Counted from the stretch's first letter, positions 37,850 to 46,870 are shown. The stretch is DNA of 48,572 nucleotides from CALMZN01 sp964443785 (GCA_964443785.1 CAYUER010000004.1:1-48572); one strand, 5' to 3'. Notes: a model not told the origin generated them from the sequence alone. Program-made: numbers and translations.

Positions 37850-39658
37850 TTAAGCCATGATAGCTTCAAATTCTTCTTTTTCAATAGTTTCTTTTTCAAT
37901 CAAGTGAGCAACTATTTTTTCCATCTTATCTTTATTTTCCTTGATGGTAGTTTCAGCAGTCTTTAAGGCATTTTTGATGTAGTGAGAAATTTCTTCATCA
38001 ATGATTTCTGCTGTCTTTTCACTATAGTCACGGCGTTCATGTATTTCTTTGCCGAGGAAGATCATTTCTTCTTTTTCACCAAAGGTGCGTGGTCCTAGCT
38101 TGGGATCCATACCATACTGAGTCACTATTTGTCTGGCCATTTGAGTCACGCGCTTGAGATCATTGCTTGCGCCAGTGGTGACTTCATCGAAAAATATTTT
38201 TTCCGCTGCAAAGCCTCCAAGCAATACTGCCATATTATCGATAAAGTCAGAATAGCTAGTCATTTTTTTCTCTTCGTCTGGGAGATTGATAGTGTAGCCA
38301 GCTGCTCGTCCGCGAGAAATGATCGATACCTTGTGGACTGGATCAGAGTGGGGTAGGACATGAGAGATGAGAGCGTGTCCAGCCTCATGATAGGCAGTGA
38401 TTTTTTTCTCTTTGTCTGACAAAATATGAGATTTTCTTTCGCGACCCAAGAGTACGCGCTCGATGGCATCCAAGACATCTTGGCCTTTGATTTTTTTCTC
38501 ATTTCTTTTGGCAGCGACTATAGCTGCTTCATTCAAAAGGTTAGCAAGATCTGCTCCTGAAAACCCTGGAGTTCTTTGGGCGACTATTTTGAGATTGACA
38601 TCTTCAGCTAGTGGTTTATTTTTGGCGTGTATTTTCAAAATTTCTTCACGGTCTTTGATATCTGGTAGATCGATCACTACTTGGCGATCAAAGCGTCCGG
38701 GCCTTAAGAGAGCTGGATCCAAAACATCTGGTCTATTGGTCGCAGCAATGACAATGATATTGGTTTGATTGTCAAAGCCGTCCATTTCGACAAGGATTTG
38801 GTTCAATGTTTGCTCTCTTTCATCGTGTGAGCCTCCTAGGCCAGCGCCACGCTGTCTACCGACAGCGTCTATCTCATCTATAAAGATCAGACAAGGGGCA
38901 GCCTTTTTGGCTCGCTTGAATAGATCACGGACACGGGAAGCGCCTACACCAACAAACATCTCCACAAACTCTGAGCCAGAGATGTGAAAGAAGGGCACCT
39001 TGGCTTCACCAGCGACAGCGCGAGCTAGGAGAGTTTTGCCAGTGCCAGGAGAGCCGAGTAGTAAGACACCGCGGGGTATTTTGGCTCCGACATCGATGAA
39101 TTTTTGAGGGTTGCGTAAGAAGTCAACTATTTCTTTGAGATCTTCTTTGGCTTCAGAAGCACCAGCCACATCACTAAAATTTACTTTGTTGTTTTGGGAG
39201 GCCATCTTGGCGCCAGATTGACCAAAAGACATGGCGCGGTTGTTGACACCTTGGACTTGGCGCATCATGAACCAGACCACAGCAATGATGATGATCAAAG
39301 GCAAGAGGTATGGTAAGAGTGCTAGCCACCAGACGCCTTCACCGCTTTCATCTTTGACGCTGATATCGACAGCTGATATTTTTTCTGGGCTGACACCGTA
39401 GTTGTTCAAGAGATCGCTCAAGGGTTCATTGATTTCTTTGTAGGCTACAGCCTTGGTATCATCTTTGAGAGTGATGTCTAGCTTGCTACCACTGACCGTG
39501 ATATTTTTCACTTGATCAGTGTTTATTTGATTGACCAATTTGGCTACACTGATTTCGGCAGTTTTTTGTTTGGAAGCATCAAAAAAACTAAAAATTCCCA
39601 ACAATAAAAATAACAGCAGAAAAAATATAGCAATATTTTTTATATTTTTATTCATCAC
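37850..39658 (-). CDS. ftsH: ATP-dependent membrane zinc metalloprotease FtsH
   Basis: Membrane-anchored AAA+ protease for quality control. 602 residues. TM1 about 8-26, extracytoplasmic domain about 30-110, TM2 about 113-132. AAA module: Walker A GSPGTGKT (202-209), Walker B IFIDEIDAVG (258-267), pore loop MFVGVGA, SRH ATNRPDVLDPALLRPGRFD. Zinc site HEAGH (424-428) and a downstream acidic ligand in the region FFDEVTTGASNDL. Starts MMNKN; either methionine is possible. No Shine-Dalgarno sequence. Confidence 0.97.
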   Translation of the reverse strand: MMNKNIKNIAIFFLLLFLLLGIFSFFDASKQKTAEISVAKLVNQINTDQVKNITVSGSKLDITLKDDTKAVAYKEINEPLSDLLNNYGVSPEKISAVDISVKDESGEGVWWLALLPYLLPLIIIIAVVWFMMRQVQGVNNRAMSFGQSGAKMASQNNKVNFSDVAGASEAKEDLKEIVDFLRNPQKFIDVGAKIPRGVLLLGSPGTGKTLLARAVAGEAKVPFFHISGSEFVEMFVGVGASRVRDLFKRAKKAAPCLIFIDEIDAVGRQRGAGLGGSHDEREQTLNQILVEMDGFDNQTNIIVIAATNRPDVLDPALLRPGRFDRQVVIDLPDIKDREEILKIHAKNKPLAEDVNLKIVAQRTPGFSGADLANLLNEAAIVAAKRNEKKIKGQDVLDAIERVLLGRERKSHILSDKEKKITAYHEAGHALISHVLPHSDPVHKVSIISRGRAAGYTINLPDEEKKMTSYSDFIDNMAVLLGGFAAEKIFFDEVTTGASNDLKRVTQMARQIVTQYGMDPKLGPRTFGEKEEMIFLGKEIHERRDYSEKTAEIIDEEISHYIKNALKTAETTIKENKDKMEKIVAHLIEKETIEKEEFEAIMA

Positions 39659-39722
39659 AGATCTAAAAATTATTTATTTATAATATCAGCTACTGAGAAA
39701 ATTATATTTATAATTTTAGAGT

Positions 39723-39750
39723 AGCATAACACTATTTATTTTAGCACCAA
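39723..39750 (-). promoter_or_regulatory. Candidate promoter of ftsH
   Basis: Minus strand: TTGGTG (39745-39750), 16 bases, TATGCT (39723-39728) with an upstream TG. Moderate match; the leader would be about 60 bases. Confidence 0.4.
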
Positions 39751-39798
39751 AAGCCGATATTGTCCCGTTTGGTCCTGTTTTTGCCCAGGGGGCAATGT

Positions 39799-40995
39799 TT
39801 AGGCTTGGGTAGTTTCGACTGGAGTAGCTTCGCTTGACTCTTCTGTTTTGGTAGTTTCTACTTCAGTTTTTTCAGCTACTTTTTCTTCTTTGGCTTTTTT
39901 TGGTCCTTTGAGAGAGAGGCCGAGGCGGTGATTTTCTGGCTCAATGCTCAAGATAGTAAAATCATAGCTTTCACCAACTTTGATAGCAGCCTCAGGAGAA
40001 TTGATTTTTTTGTCGCTCAATTCAGAAATGTGGACCAAGCCATGGATATCGTGATCGAGCTCGACAAAAGCACCAAAAGGATTGACCTTCAAGACTTTGC
40101 CTTTGACCTTGTCGTTGATTTTGTATTTTTCTTGGACAGTGGTCCAGGGGTCTTTTTGCAATTTTTTGATAGAGAGAGAGATTTTGGTATCTTCTATTTC
40201 GATGATTTCAGCTTCGACGATATCACCGACCTTGATGATGTCGCGTGGGTCATCGATTCTTTGCCAAGCTAGCTCAGAGATATGGACCAAGCCCTCGAGG
40301 CCATCGCCAAATTCTACAAAAGCACCAAAGTTGACCACGCCAGTGACCTTACCTTTGACTTTGTCACCGACTTTGAATTGAGAGACAACTTTTTTCTGCT
40401 TGTCATCCCAAGCAGCTTTTTCAGAGACAATCAATTTTTCGTCTTTTTCATTGACATCAATGATTTTGGTTTTTAATAATTGATTGGTAAAACTTTTGAG
40501 GTGAGTCAATATTTTATTTTTATCACCACCTTCGATGCGAGGATAGTGCTCAATGGTCAATTGGGATACTGGTAAGAAACCAATGACATTGCCAATCTTG
40601 ATCATCAAACCGCCTTTGTTGGCATCGATGACTTTGGAGTCAACAATTTTGCCTTCTTTGTATAATTTTTCCAAATTGTCCCAAGCTTTTTTGTGGCCAG
40701 CTTCACGCAAGGATAGTTCCATGTAGCCATTTTCATTGTCTAGGCCCACCACGGTAGCTTGCGCTACATCGCCAATTTTTAAATTAGAAAACTCAGTAGA
40801 CTCATCGTAGATTTCGCGACCACGAATAATACCGGTAGTAATACCGGCTAAGTCTAGATAAATCTCATTTTTAGAGATGCTGATTACAGTACCTTCTACC
40901 AAGTCGCCAATTTTAGGAACTTTGATAGCGTCAGTTTGCTGCAACAAAAGATCCATTGGGTGGTCAGAAGTTGCTGTAGGTTTTTTGCTTGTCAT
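39799..40995 (-). CDS. rpsA: S1 RNA-binding-domain protein (ribosomal protein S1-like)
   Basis: 398 residues with four S1 domains (about 26-100, 112-190, 205-275, 290-365). Domains 3 and 4 are canonical: GDKVKGKVTGVVNFGAFVEF...GLEGLVHISELA and NDKVKGKVLKVNPFGAFVEL...IHGLVHISELS. Domains 1 and 2 are diverged. The C-terminal tail is acidic and low-complexity (EKTEVETTKTEESSEATPVE). Helps mRNA bind the 30S subunit. That is of interest in a genome that seldom uses Shine-Dalgarno sequences. Four domains, not the six of Escherichia coli, is usual outside proteobacteria. Confidence 0.92.
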   Translation of the reverse strand: MTSKKPTATSDHPMDLLLQQTDAIKVPKIGDLVEGTVISISKNEIYLDLAGITTGIIRGREIYDESTEFSNLKIGDVAQATVVGLDNENGYMELSLREAGHKKAWDNLEKLYKEGKIVDSKVIDANKGGLMIKIGNVIGFLPVSQLTIEHYPRIEGGDKNKILTHLKSFTNQLLKTKIIDVNEKDEKLIVSEKAAWDDKQKKVVSQFKVGDKVKGKVTGVVNFGAFVEFGDGLEGLVHISELAWQRIDDPRDIIKVGDIVEAEIIEIEDTKISLSIKKLQKDPWTTVQEKYKINDKVKGKVLKVNPFGAFVELDHDIHGLVHISELSDKKINSPEAAIKVGESYDFTILSIEPENHRLGLSLKGPKKAKEEKVAEKTEVETTKTEESSEATPVETTQA

Positions 40996-41100
40996 TTAAT
41001 TATTAATTTGTTAACCCGTGGCTTGAAAAGCCGCAAGTTCTTGAAAGGCCAGCAAAATTCGACCCCTCAAGATGCTTATTAAATAAAATTAAGTTGCTTT

Positions 41101-41129
41101 ATATTAACATAAACCTTTAAAAAAATCAA
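41101..41129 (-). promoter_or_regulatory. Promoter of the S1-like gene
   Basis: Minus strand: TTGATT (41124-41129), 17 bases, TAATAT (41101-41106) with an upstream TG. The leader is about 100 bases and contains a small hairpin, leaving room for S1 autoregulation. Confidence 0.6.
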
Positions 41130-41154
41130 GGGGTGTCCATAGGCGCGCCCAAGT

Positions 41155-41187
41155 AGCTTTTTTGTCTGCAAAAAGGCTTATTTTTAG
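41155..41187 (+). terminator. Orphan terminator-like hairpin on the plus strand
   Basis: AGCTTTTTT (41155-41163), 6-base loop, AAAAAGGCT (41170-41178; one G-T pair), then TATTTTTAG. No plus-strand gene lies upstream; S1 is on the other strand. Confidence 0.5.
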
Positions 41188-41312
41188 TCATTTTTTGAGT
41201 TTATCCCAGCTAGAGAATTAAAAATTTATGGGTCTTATTTTAAAGTAAAATTTTTGATGAGAAAATTCATTTTTTGCCCAATTTTTAAGGCTAATATGAT
41301 TCTCTAACGGGA

Positions 41313-41341
41313 TTTACTTTTATCAAAAATCATGTTAAAAT
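41313..41341 (+). promoter_or_regulatory. Promoter of the MBL-like / gyrA gene run
   Basis: TTTACT (41313-41318), 17 bases, TAAAAT (41336-41341) with extended -10 TG. Start codon at 41378. Confidence 0.6.
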
Positions 41342-41377
41342 TAGGATGATTTAATAAGATTAATTTGGTAAAAATCT

Positions 41378-41983
41378 ATGTATATTTCATGGTCTGGCTA
41401 TAACTATTTTAAGATCCAAAATAGTCAGCATAGTATTGTTTTGAATCCCTATGCCTTGGACAAGAATTTTAAATATGGCAAAGTCAAAGGCGACATTGCT
41501 ATCTTTACTGATCCCCAAAAAATCACTGACTGCAAGCTCGACGAAGAAGTCATGCTGATCGATAGTGCTGGTGAATACGAAACCAAGGATATTTTTGTTT
41601 ATGGTCGTCAGACCAACGGTCATCTGATTTATTTGATTATTTTTGAAGATGTGCGTATTGCTTTTTTGGGTGAGCACAGCGGTCAAGCACTGACAGACAA
41701 AGATTTAGAGCTCGTGGAGGGGGCAGATATTTTGATCTTGCCAGTCGGTGGCAATGAGCTAGCTAACGCTAAGCAAGCCAATAGCTTGATTGGCCAGATT
41801 GAGCCACGCCTAGTCATACCAAGTGGCTACGAAGTCAAAGAGCTTAAAAACAAAGCAGACTCCCTAGATATCTTTGTCAAAGAGTTTGGCGTCAAAGTAG
41901 AGGAGCATGACAAATTCAAAATTAGCGCCAAAGACTTGCCGCAGGATGATGTAAAACTGATAGTACTCAAACCACAATTATAA
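41378..41983 (+). CDS. MBL-fold protein with degenerate metal site (probable pseudoenzyme)
   Basis: 201 residues. The backbone motifs of UPF0173/Lactamase_B_3-type proteins can be traced: YISWSGYNYFKI (for the usual WLGHSxFxI), SAGEYETKDIFVYG (for GPGEYEVxG), GADILILPVGG, and IEPRLVIPSGY (for IEPxxVIPMHY). Every expected metal ligand is replaced: the THxHxDH position reads FTDPQKI and the terminal HY reads GY. A hydrolase activity is therefore unlikely; a structural or ligand-binding role is more plausible. Two bases separate it from a single-pass membrane protein, and gyrA follows, so all are probably one operon. Confidence 0.78.
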   Translation: MYISWSGYNYFKIQNSQHSIVLNPYALDKNFKYGKVKGDIAIFTDPQKITDCKLDEEVMLIDSAGEYETKDIFVYGRQTNGHLIYLIIFEDVRIAFLGEHSGQALTDKDLELVEGADILILPVGGNELANAKQANSLIGQIEPRLVIPSGYEVKELKNKADSLDIFVKEFGVKVEEHDKFKISAKDLPQDDVKLIVLKPQL

Positions 41984-41985
41984 TT

Positions 41986-42339
41986 ATGATTATTTTACAC
42001 CAAAACAAAAATAAAATTTATTTAGCGTATTTTTTCACTTTAGTTTTTTTTGTTGGTCTACTTCTAGCCTGGCAAAAGCTCAGCCCCAGCTCACAGGCTG
42101 CTAGTCAGCCAACTGAGCAGTCTCTGGCCTCAATAGTAGAGGTAGATATGCTATCTGATGTCAAAGCTGGTCTAGAGCTAGCCAAGCTACAGTGGGACGA
42201 TATGCAGGATCAGATAGCCAAAGCCGAGCAACAGGAAAAGCTATTAGCTAGCGCTCAAGCATTTTTAAATAGTAAATCATCGACAACGCCGACTAGTACG
42301 ACGCAATCGTCTAGTACTGCCACTACAAGTATTAAATAG
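41986..42339 (+). CDS. Single-pass membrane protein, unknown function
   Basis: 117 residues. Short basic N-terminus (HQNKNKIY), one membrane segment (about 12-29, LAYFFTLVFFVGLLLAW), then an outside or periplasmic helical stretch (about 50-90, DVKAGLELAKLQWDDMQDQIAKAE) and a Ser/Thr-rich tail. I recognise no family. It lies 2 bases after the MBL-like gene and 4 bases before gyrA. Confidence 0.7.
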   Translation: MIILHQNKNKIYLAYFFTLVFFVGLLLAWQKLSPSSQAASQPTEQSLASIVEVDMLSDVKAGLELAKLQWDDMQDQIAKAEQQEKLLASAQAFLNSKSSTTPTSTTQSSSTATTSIK

Positions 42340-42343
42340 TTTT

Positions 42344-44860
42344 ATGCCAAAAGTAAAATCAAATTCTCCCAAAGAAAAAAATTCTGACGAAAAGAAATTA
42401 GACCCAGCTATCAGCGACAACAATCGTGGTCGAGTAGAGTCTTTGTCTCTAGCCGAAGAAATGCAAAGCTCCTACTTAGACTATGCTATGAGTGTCATCG
42501 TCTCTCGTGCCTTGCCTGATGTGCGTGATGGTTTGAAGCCAGTGCATCGTCGCATTCTCTATGCTATGTGGAGCGTCGGCCTCAAGCACAATGTCAAATT
42601 CAGAAAATCAGCGACCGTAGTCGGTGAAGTGATGGGTAAATACCATCCCCATGGTGACTCAGCTATTTATGACACTATGGTGCGCATGGCCCAAGACTTT
42701 GCGATGCGCTACACCCTAGTCAATGGCCAAGGAAACTTTGGCTCCATGGATGGTGATGGTGCAGCGGCCATGCGCTACACTGAGGCCAAGCTGCAAGCTC
42801 TAGCTGAAGAGTTGATGCTTGATATTGATAAAAATACTGTTGATTTTGTACCAAACTATGACGGTTCGCATCAAGAGCCAAAAGTTTTGCCAGCCAAATT
42901 GCCCAATCTTTTGCTCAATGGCGCTACAGGTATTGCTGTCGGTATGTCGACCTCGATACCACCACACAATCTAGGTGAATTGATCGATGCTACTACAGCC
43001 ATTATCGACAATCCCGACACTAGCATTGATGAACTTTTGGAGTTTGTCAAAGGACCTGACTATCCGACTGGCGGTGTGATCTATAGCGCTGAAGACATCA
43101 AGACGGTCTATGCTACTGGTCGTGGCGGTATTGTCTGTCGTGGTGAAGCAGAGATCACTGAGACCAAGGCTGGTCAATATCAGATCATCATCACTTCTAT
43201 ACCTTTTCAGGTCAACAAGGCGACCCTACTAGAAAAAATCGCCCTCTTGGTCAAAGATAAAAAAATCGATGGCATCAGAGATTTGCGCGACGAATCAGAT
43301 AGGCATGGTGTACGTGTAGTGATCGAGCTCAAGAAAGAAGCCTATCCCAAAAAAGTTTTAAACAATCTTTATAAGTACACTCAGCTGCAAGAAACTTTTC
43401 ATGTCAACATGTTGGCTCTAGTTGATGGTTTGCAGCCAAGAGTCTTGACTCTCAAGAGTATTCTCGAAGAATACATCAAGCATCGTCAGGTAGTAGTGGT
43501 CCGTCGTACGCAGTATGACTTGGATAAGGCCAAAGATAGAGCCCATATTTTGGAGGGCTTGAATATTGCTCTGGATAAGATCGACATGGTCATCAAGACT
43601 ATCCGTGCCTCCAAAGATAAAGAAGTAGCCAAAGTCAACTTGATGACCAAGTTCAAGCTGTCTGAAAGACAGTCGCTGGCTATCTTGGAAATGCGTTTGC
43701 AAAACTTGGCCAATCTCGAGAGACTAAAGATCGAGCAAGAATTGAAAGACAAACTCAAGCTCATCAAAGAGTTGACCGCTATTTTGAATAGCAAATCCAA
43801 AGTCTTATCTATCATCAAGGATGAGCTCAAAGATTTGCGCGATCGCTTTGCTGATGAGCGTCGTACTCGCGTGGTCAAGTCCGCCGTCAACAAGATGAAT
43901 ACCGAAGATTTGATCCCCAATGAATCTACTGTCATCACCCTGACACATGATGGCTATATCAAGCGTTTGTCGCCAGAGATTTTCAAGACTCAAGGGCGCG
44001 GTGGCAAGGGAGTGATTGGTCTGACTACCAAGGAGCAAGATGAGGTGCAATTATTCTTGGCTACCAACACTCATGCTGACTTGATGTTTTTCACGACCAA
44101 GGGTAGAGCCTTTCAGCTCAAGGCCTACGAAGTGCCAGCCATGTCTCGTACCTCCAAAGGACAAAATATCGTCAATTTTCTCCAGCTCTCTCCGGAAGAA
44201 AAAATTTCCTCTATTTTGCAGAGTGAAGATTTCAGTGCTTTCAAATATTTTGTCATGGTCACTCGTCTAGGTATCATCAAAAAAGTAGCCTTGGATCAGT
44301 TTAGCAATGTCCGCCGTTCAGGCCTGATCGCTATCAAGCTAAAAGGCGACGATGCTTTGAATTGGGTCCAGCCATCGACTGGCAAGGATGACATCATCCT
44401 AGTGACAGCCAATGGCCAGTCTATCCGTTTCAAAGAAAAAGATGTGCGTGATATGGGACGCAATGCCGCTGGTGTGCGCTCAGTACGCTTAAAGAAAAAT
44501 GATGAAGTAGTCGGTTTTGATATCATACCAGAGGGTAAGGCGGGCAAGGACGAACAGCTCTTTGTCATCATGCACAATGGTTTTGGTAAGCGCACAGCCT
44601 TGTCTGCCTACAAAGTCCAAGGACGCGGTGGCTCAGGCATCAAGACTGCGCAAATCACTGCCAAGACAGGCACTATAGCTGGCGCTCGCATTATCAGTGC
44701 GCGAGCAGAAAATGAAGATATCATCATCATCTCCAAAAAAGGTCAAGTCATCAGACTGCCTATAAAATCAGTCAGTATCCTAGGACGCGCTACCCAAGGT
44801 GTGCGTTTGATGCGCTTCAAAGATGCTGATGACAAAGTGTCAAACATTACTTTTATCTAA
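42344..44860 (+). CDS. gyrA: DNA gyrase subunit A
   Basis: Breakage-reunion subunit of gyrase, introducing negative supercoils. 838 residues. The family start SLAEEMQSSYLDYAMSVIVSRALPDVRDGLKPVHRRIL is at 35 onward (read here in shorter pieces). Catalytic tyrosine Y145 in AAAMRYTEAKL. The quinolone-determining region reads HPHGDSAIYD, with S106 and D110 (Escherichia coli S83 and D87), i.e. the susceptible type. The GyrA-box QGRGGKG is present near residue 549, supporting gyrase over topoisomerase IV. A charged N-terminal extension of about 30 residues precedes the core. ruvB follows after 22 bases. gyrB is not in the window. Confidence 0.97.
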   Translation: MPKVKSNSPKEKNSDEKKLDPAISDNNRGRVESLSLAEEMQSSYLDYAMSVIVSRALPDVRDGLKPVHRRILYAMWSVGLKHNVKFRKSATVVGEVMGKYHPHGDSAIYDTMVRMAQDFAMRYTLVNGQGNFGSMDGDGAAAMRYTEAKLQALAEELMLDIDKNTVDFVPNYDGSHQEPKVLPAKLPNLLLNGATGIAVGMSTSIPPHNLGELIDATTAIIDNPDTSIDELLEFVKGPDYPTGGVIYSAEDIKTVYATGRGGIVCRGEAEITETKAGQYQIIITSIPFQVNKATLLEKIALLVKDKKIDGIRDLRDESDRHGVRVVIELKKEAYPKKVLNNLYKYTQLQETFHVNMLALVDGLQPRVLTLKSILEEYIKHRQVVVVRRTQYDLDKAKDRAHILEGLNIALDKIDMVIKTIRASKDKEVAKVNLMTKFKLSERQSLAILEMRLQNLANLERLKIEQELKDKLKLIKELTAILNSKSKVLSIIKDELKDLRDRFADERRTRVVKSAVNKMNTEDLIPNESTVITLTHDGYIKRLSPEIFKTQGRGGKGVIGLTTKEQDEVQLFLATNTHADLMFFTTKGRAFQLKAYEVPAMSRTSKGQNIVNFLQLSPEEKISSILQSEDFSAFKYFVMVTRLGIIKKVALDQFSNVRRSGLIAIKLKGDDALNWVQPSTGKDDIILVTANGQSIRFKEKDVRDMGRNAAGVRSVRLKKNDEVVGFDIIPEGKAGKDEQLFVIMHNGFGKRTALSAYKVQGRGGSGIKTAQITAKTGTIAGARIISARAENEDIIIISKKGQVIRLPIKSVSILGRATQGVRLMRFKDADDKVSNITFI

Positions 44861-44882
44861 TTTAGCTACTAGCTAAGACTTC

Positions 44883-45896
44883 ATGAGCGACAGAATAATA
44901 TCAGCGGTAGAGCAGAGCTCTGACAAAGTGCTGGATCTGACTTTACGGCCACAAAGTTTGCAGGACTACATCGGCCAGAGTCAGGTCAAGGCCAATCTTG
45001 ATATTGTCCTCCAAGCTGCCAAAGGTAGGGGCGAGCCACTAGATCATGTCTTGCTCTATGGTCCTCCTGGCTTGGGTAAGACTACCTTGGCTCATATCAT
45101 TGCCAAGGAGATGGGTGCTGGTATCAAGGTCACCTCAGGGCCTGCCATCACCAAAGCTGGTGACCTGGCAGCGGTGATCACTAATCTCCAACCCGGAGAT
45201 GTCCTATTCATTGACGAGATCCATCGTCTCAACAAAACTATCGAAGAAATACTTTATCCAGCCATGGAGGATTTTGCTTTGGATATCATCTTGGGTAAGG
45301 GGCCATCTGCTCAGATTTTGAGACTAGATTTGCCAAAGTTTACTTTGATTGGCGCTACTACTAGATACAATCTTTTGTCTTCACCACTCCGCGATAGATT
45401 TGGTATGACTTTTCGCTTGGATTTTTATAATCCTGAGGAGCTATCAGATATCTTGAAGCGTTCGGCTCATATCTTGGGAGTAGAGACTGCGCCAGCAGCC
45501 AGAGCCGAGATTGCCTCCCGTAGTCGAGCTACGCCGCGTATTGCCAATCGCGTCTTGAAGCGTGTCCGCGACTACGCTCAAGTAAAAGCTGATGGCAATA
45601 TCTCGCTCGACCTGACCAAAAAATCTCTAGACCTGATGGCCATAGACCAATATGGCTTGGATGATCTCGATCGCAGGCTGCTGAAAGTAATAATTGATAA
45701 TTTCAAAGGCGGACCAGTGGGCCTCAATACCTTAGCGGCTGCTGTCCAAGAAGAGGCTGGTACTATAGAAGAGATCATTGAGCCCTACTTGATGCAGCTT
45801 GGGTTTTTAGCCCGTACTGCCAAAGGCCGCGTGGCTACACCCAGGACCTATGAATATTTTGGACTGAAAGCGCCAGAGGACGGGAAGTTGTTTTAG
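44883..45896 (+). CDS. ruvB: Holliday junction branch-migration ATPase RuvB
   Basis: AAA+ motor that drives branch migration with RuvA. 337 residues, full length. LRPQSLQDYIGQ (21-32), Walker A GPPGLGKT (60-67), Walker B LFIDEIHRLN, sensor GATTR, arginine-finger region SSPLRDRFG, and the C-terminal winged-helix DNA-binding domain (EEAGTIEEIIEPYLMQLGFLARTAKGR). Probably cotranscribed with gyrA. ruvA and ruvC are not in the window. Confidence 0.97.
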   Translation: MSDRIISAVEQSSDKVLDLTLRPQSLQDYIGQSQVKANLDIVLQAAKGRGEPLDHVLLYGPPGLGKTTLAHIIAKEMGAGIKVTSGPAITKAGDLAAVITNLQPGDVLFIDEIHRLNKTIEEILYPAMEDFALDIILGKGPSAQILRLDLPKFTLIGATTRYNLLSSPLRDRFGMTFRLDFYNPEELSDILKRSAHILGVETAPAARAEIASRSRATPRIANRVLKRVRDYAQVKADGNISLDLTKKSLDLMAIDQYGLDDLDRRLLKVIIDNFKGGPVGLNTLAAAVQEEAGTIEEIIEPYLMQLGFLARTAKGRVATPRTYEYFGLKAPEDGKLF

Positions 45897-45914
45897 TGGT
45901 TAATTATATAAATA

Positions 45915-46508
45915 ATGCAGTATGTAGTTTTTTTAGGAGCAATTGCCAACATAGCTGGTGTCTATGTCTATATCAAGCAGACTTTAAAAGGTGAGACTAA
46001 GCCAAATCGAGTCACTTGGCTAATGTGGTCAATAGCCCCACTAATTGCTACGGTGGCAGCGTGGTCAGATGGAGTGCGTTTAGCAACCTTGCCAGTTTTC
46101 ATGGCGGGCTTTGCGCCATTGTTGGTTTTTGTTGCCTCGTTCATTAATAAAAAGGCTTATTGGAAACTAGAAAAATTTGATTATATTTGTGGCGGTTTAT
46201 CTATTTTAGCTTTGATTCTGTGGGCCATCACCAAGCAGCCTTTAGTAGCAATTATTTTTGCCATTGCTAGTGATTTATTTGCGGCTGTTCCAACATTGAT
46301 CAAGTGCTGGAAGTATCCGGAGACAGAATCCATAGAAGCTTATACCACTGGGACATTCAATGCTGTGACTAGTTTTTTTGCTTTAAAAACTTTTGGCGCG
46401 TCAGAATTATTGTTTCCCATCTATTTAGTAGTAATAAATTTTTCATTAGCAATAACTGTTTATAGGGGAAATATTTTACATAAAAAATTGAGTAGTAAAG
46501 TTATTTAA
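45915..46508 (+). CDS. Multi-pass membrane protein with PQ-loop/SemiSWEET-like repeats
   Basis: 197 residues with about seven hydrophobic segments. The N-terminal half has LGAIANIAGVYVYIKQTLKG followed by TKPNRVTWLMW. The second half has IFAIASDLFAAVPTLIKCWK followed by TESIEAYTTGTFNAVTS. The internal similarity (three-helix unit, then PNRVTW or TESIEAY) resembles the repeat pattern of PQ-loop transporters, though the PQ dipeptide is not kept. The transport assignment is a guess. It follows ruvB by 18 bases and is followed by a small gene after 4 bases. Confidence 0.7.
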   Translation: MQYVVFLGAIANIAGVYVYIKQTLKGETKPNRVTWLMWSIAPLIATVAAWSDGVRLATLPVFMAGFAPLLVFVASFINKKAYWKLEKFDYICGGLSILALILWAITKQPLVAIIFAIASDLFAAVPTLIKCWKYPETESIEAYTTGTFNAVTSFFALKTFGASELLFPIYLVVINFSLAITVYRGNILHKKLSSKVI

Positions 46509-46512
46509 AAAT

Positions 46513-46866
46513 ATGTCTTTTGAAAATATACCTAGTGACATTAACTATAAAGAATTATTAGACTTTAAAAAGGTTGATATCAATGGTGTTCCAAGCGGTA
46601 CTTGGTGTTTTGTGGTTAGTGAAAATTATACTATTTTTTTAACAGCCTCTACGCATAAAAATTTATTTGATTCTTGTGGGGTCGATCCCGAAAAAACATT
46701 GACTGAGGGTTACGTGAAGTTTGATCTTGAACATAAAGTACAGGATGTTGATTTTAAAAATTCTTGGTATCAATCTACACCAGGATTTAAAGGGTCGTCA
46801 GAAGATTTGCAAAAATTACAAAAAGCTATTGACGAAATGATTAGGGAAAAATTAGCCAGGAAATAA
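46513..46866 (+). CDS. Hypothetical soluble protein
   Basis: 117 residues, no signal peptide or membrane segment, not recognised. It has a mixed alpha/beta look, with beta-rich VPSGTWCFVVSENYTIFLTA, two cysteines, and a C-terminal helix (SEDLQKLQKAIDEMIREKLARK). It is packed tightly between the membrane protein (4 bases) and queH (4 bases) in the same operon, which supports it being a real gene. Confidence 0.7.
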   Translation: MSFENIPSDINYKELLDFKKVDINGVPSGTWCFVVSENYTIFLTASTHKNLFDSCGVDPEKTLTEGYVKFDLEHKVQDVDFKNSWYQSTPGFKGSSEDLQKLQKAIDEMIREKLARK

Positions 46867-46870
46867 AAAG

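Larger units (their letters stand above)
40996..41377. other. 382-base intergenic region between divergent S1 and MBL-like genes
   Basis: No credible gene on either strand. It holds the two divergent promoters (41101-41129 minus, 41313-41341 plus), a hairpin in the S1 leader (GCGGCTT/AAGCCAC near 41022-41038), a plus-strand terminator-like hairpin (41155-41187) and several scattered short inverted repeats (for example TAGAGAAT near 41211 and ATTCTCTA near 41299). A small plus-strand RNA ending at the hairpin is possible, but I see no good promoter for it. Confidence 0.6.

Noticed and set aside
41040..41075. tRNA-like T-arm (GGGGTCGAATTTT on the minus strand)
   Set aside because: No matching acceptor, D or anticodon arms could be folded around it.
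42644..42690. Quinolone-resistance mutations in gyrA
   Set aside because: The determining positions are serine and aspartate (S106, D110), the susceptible type.
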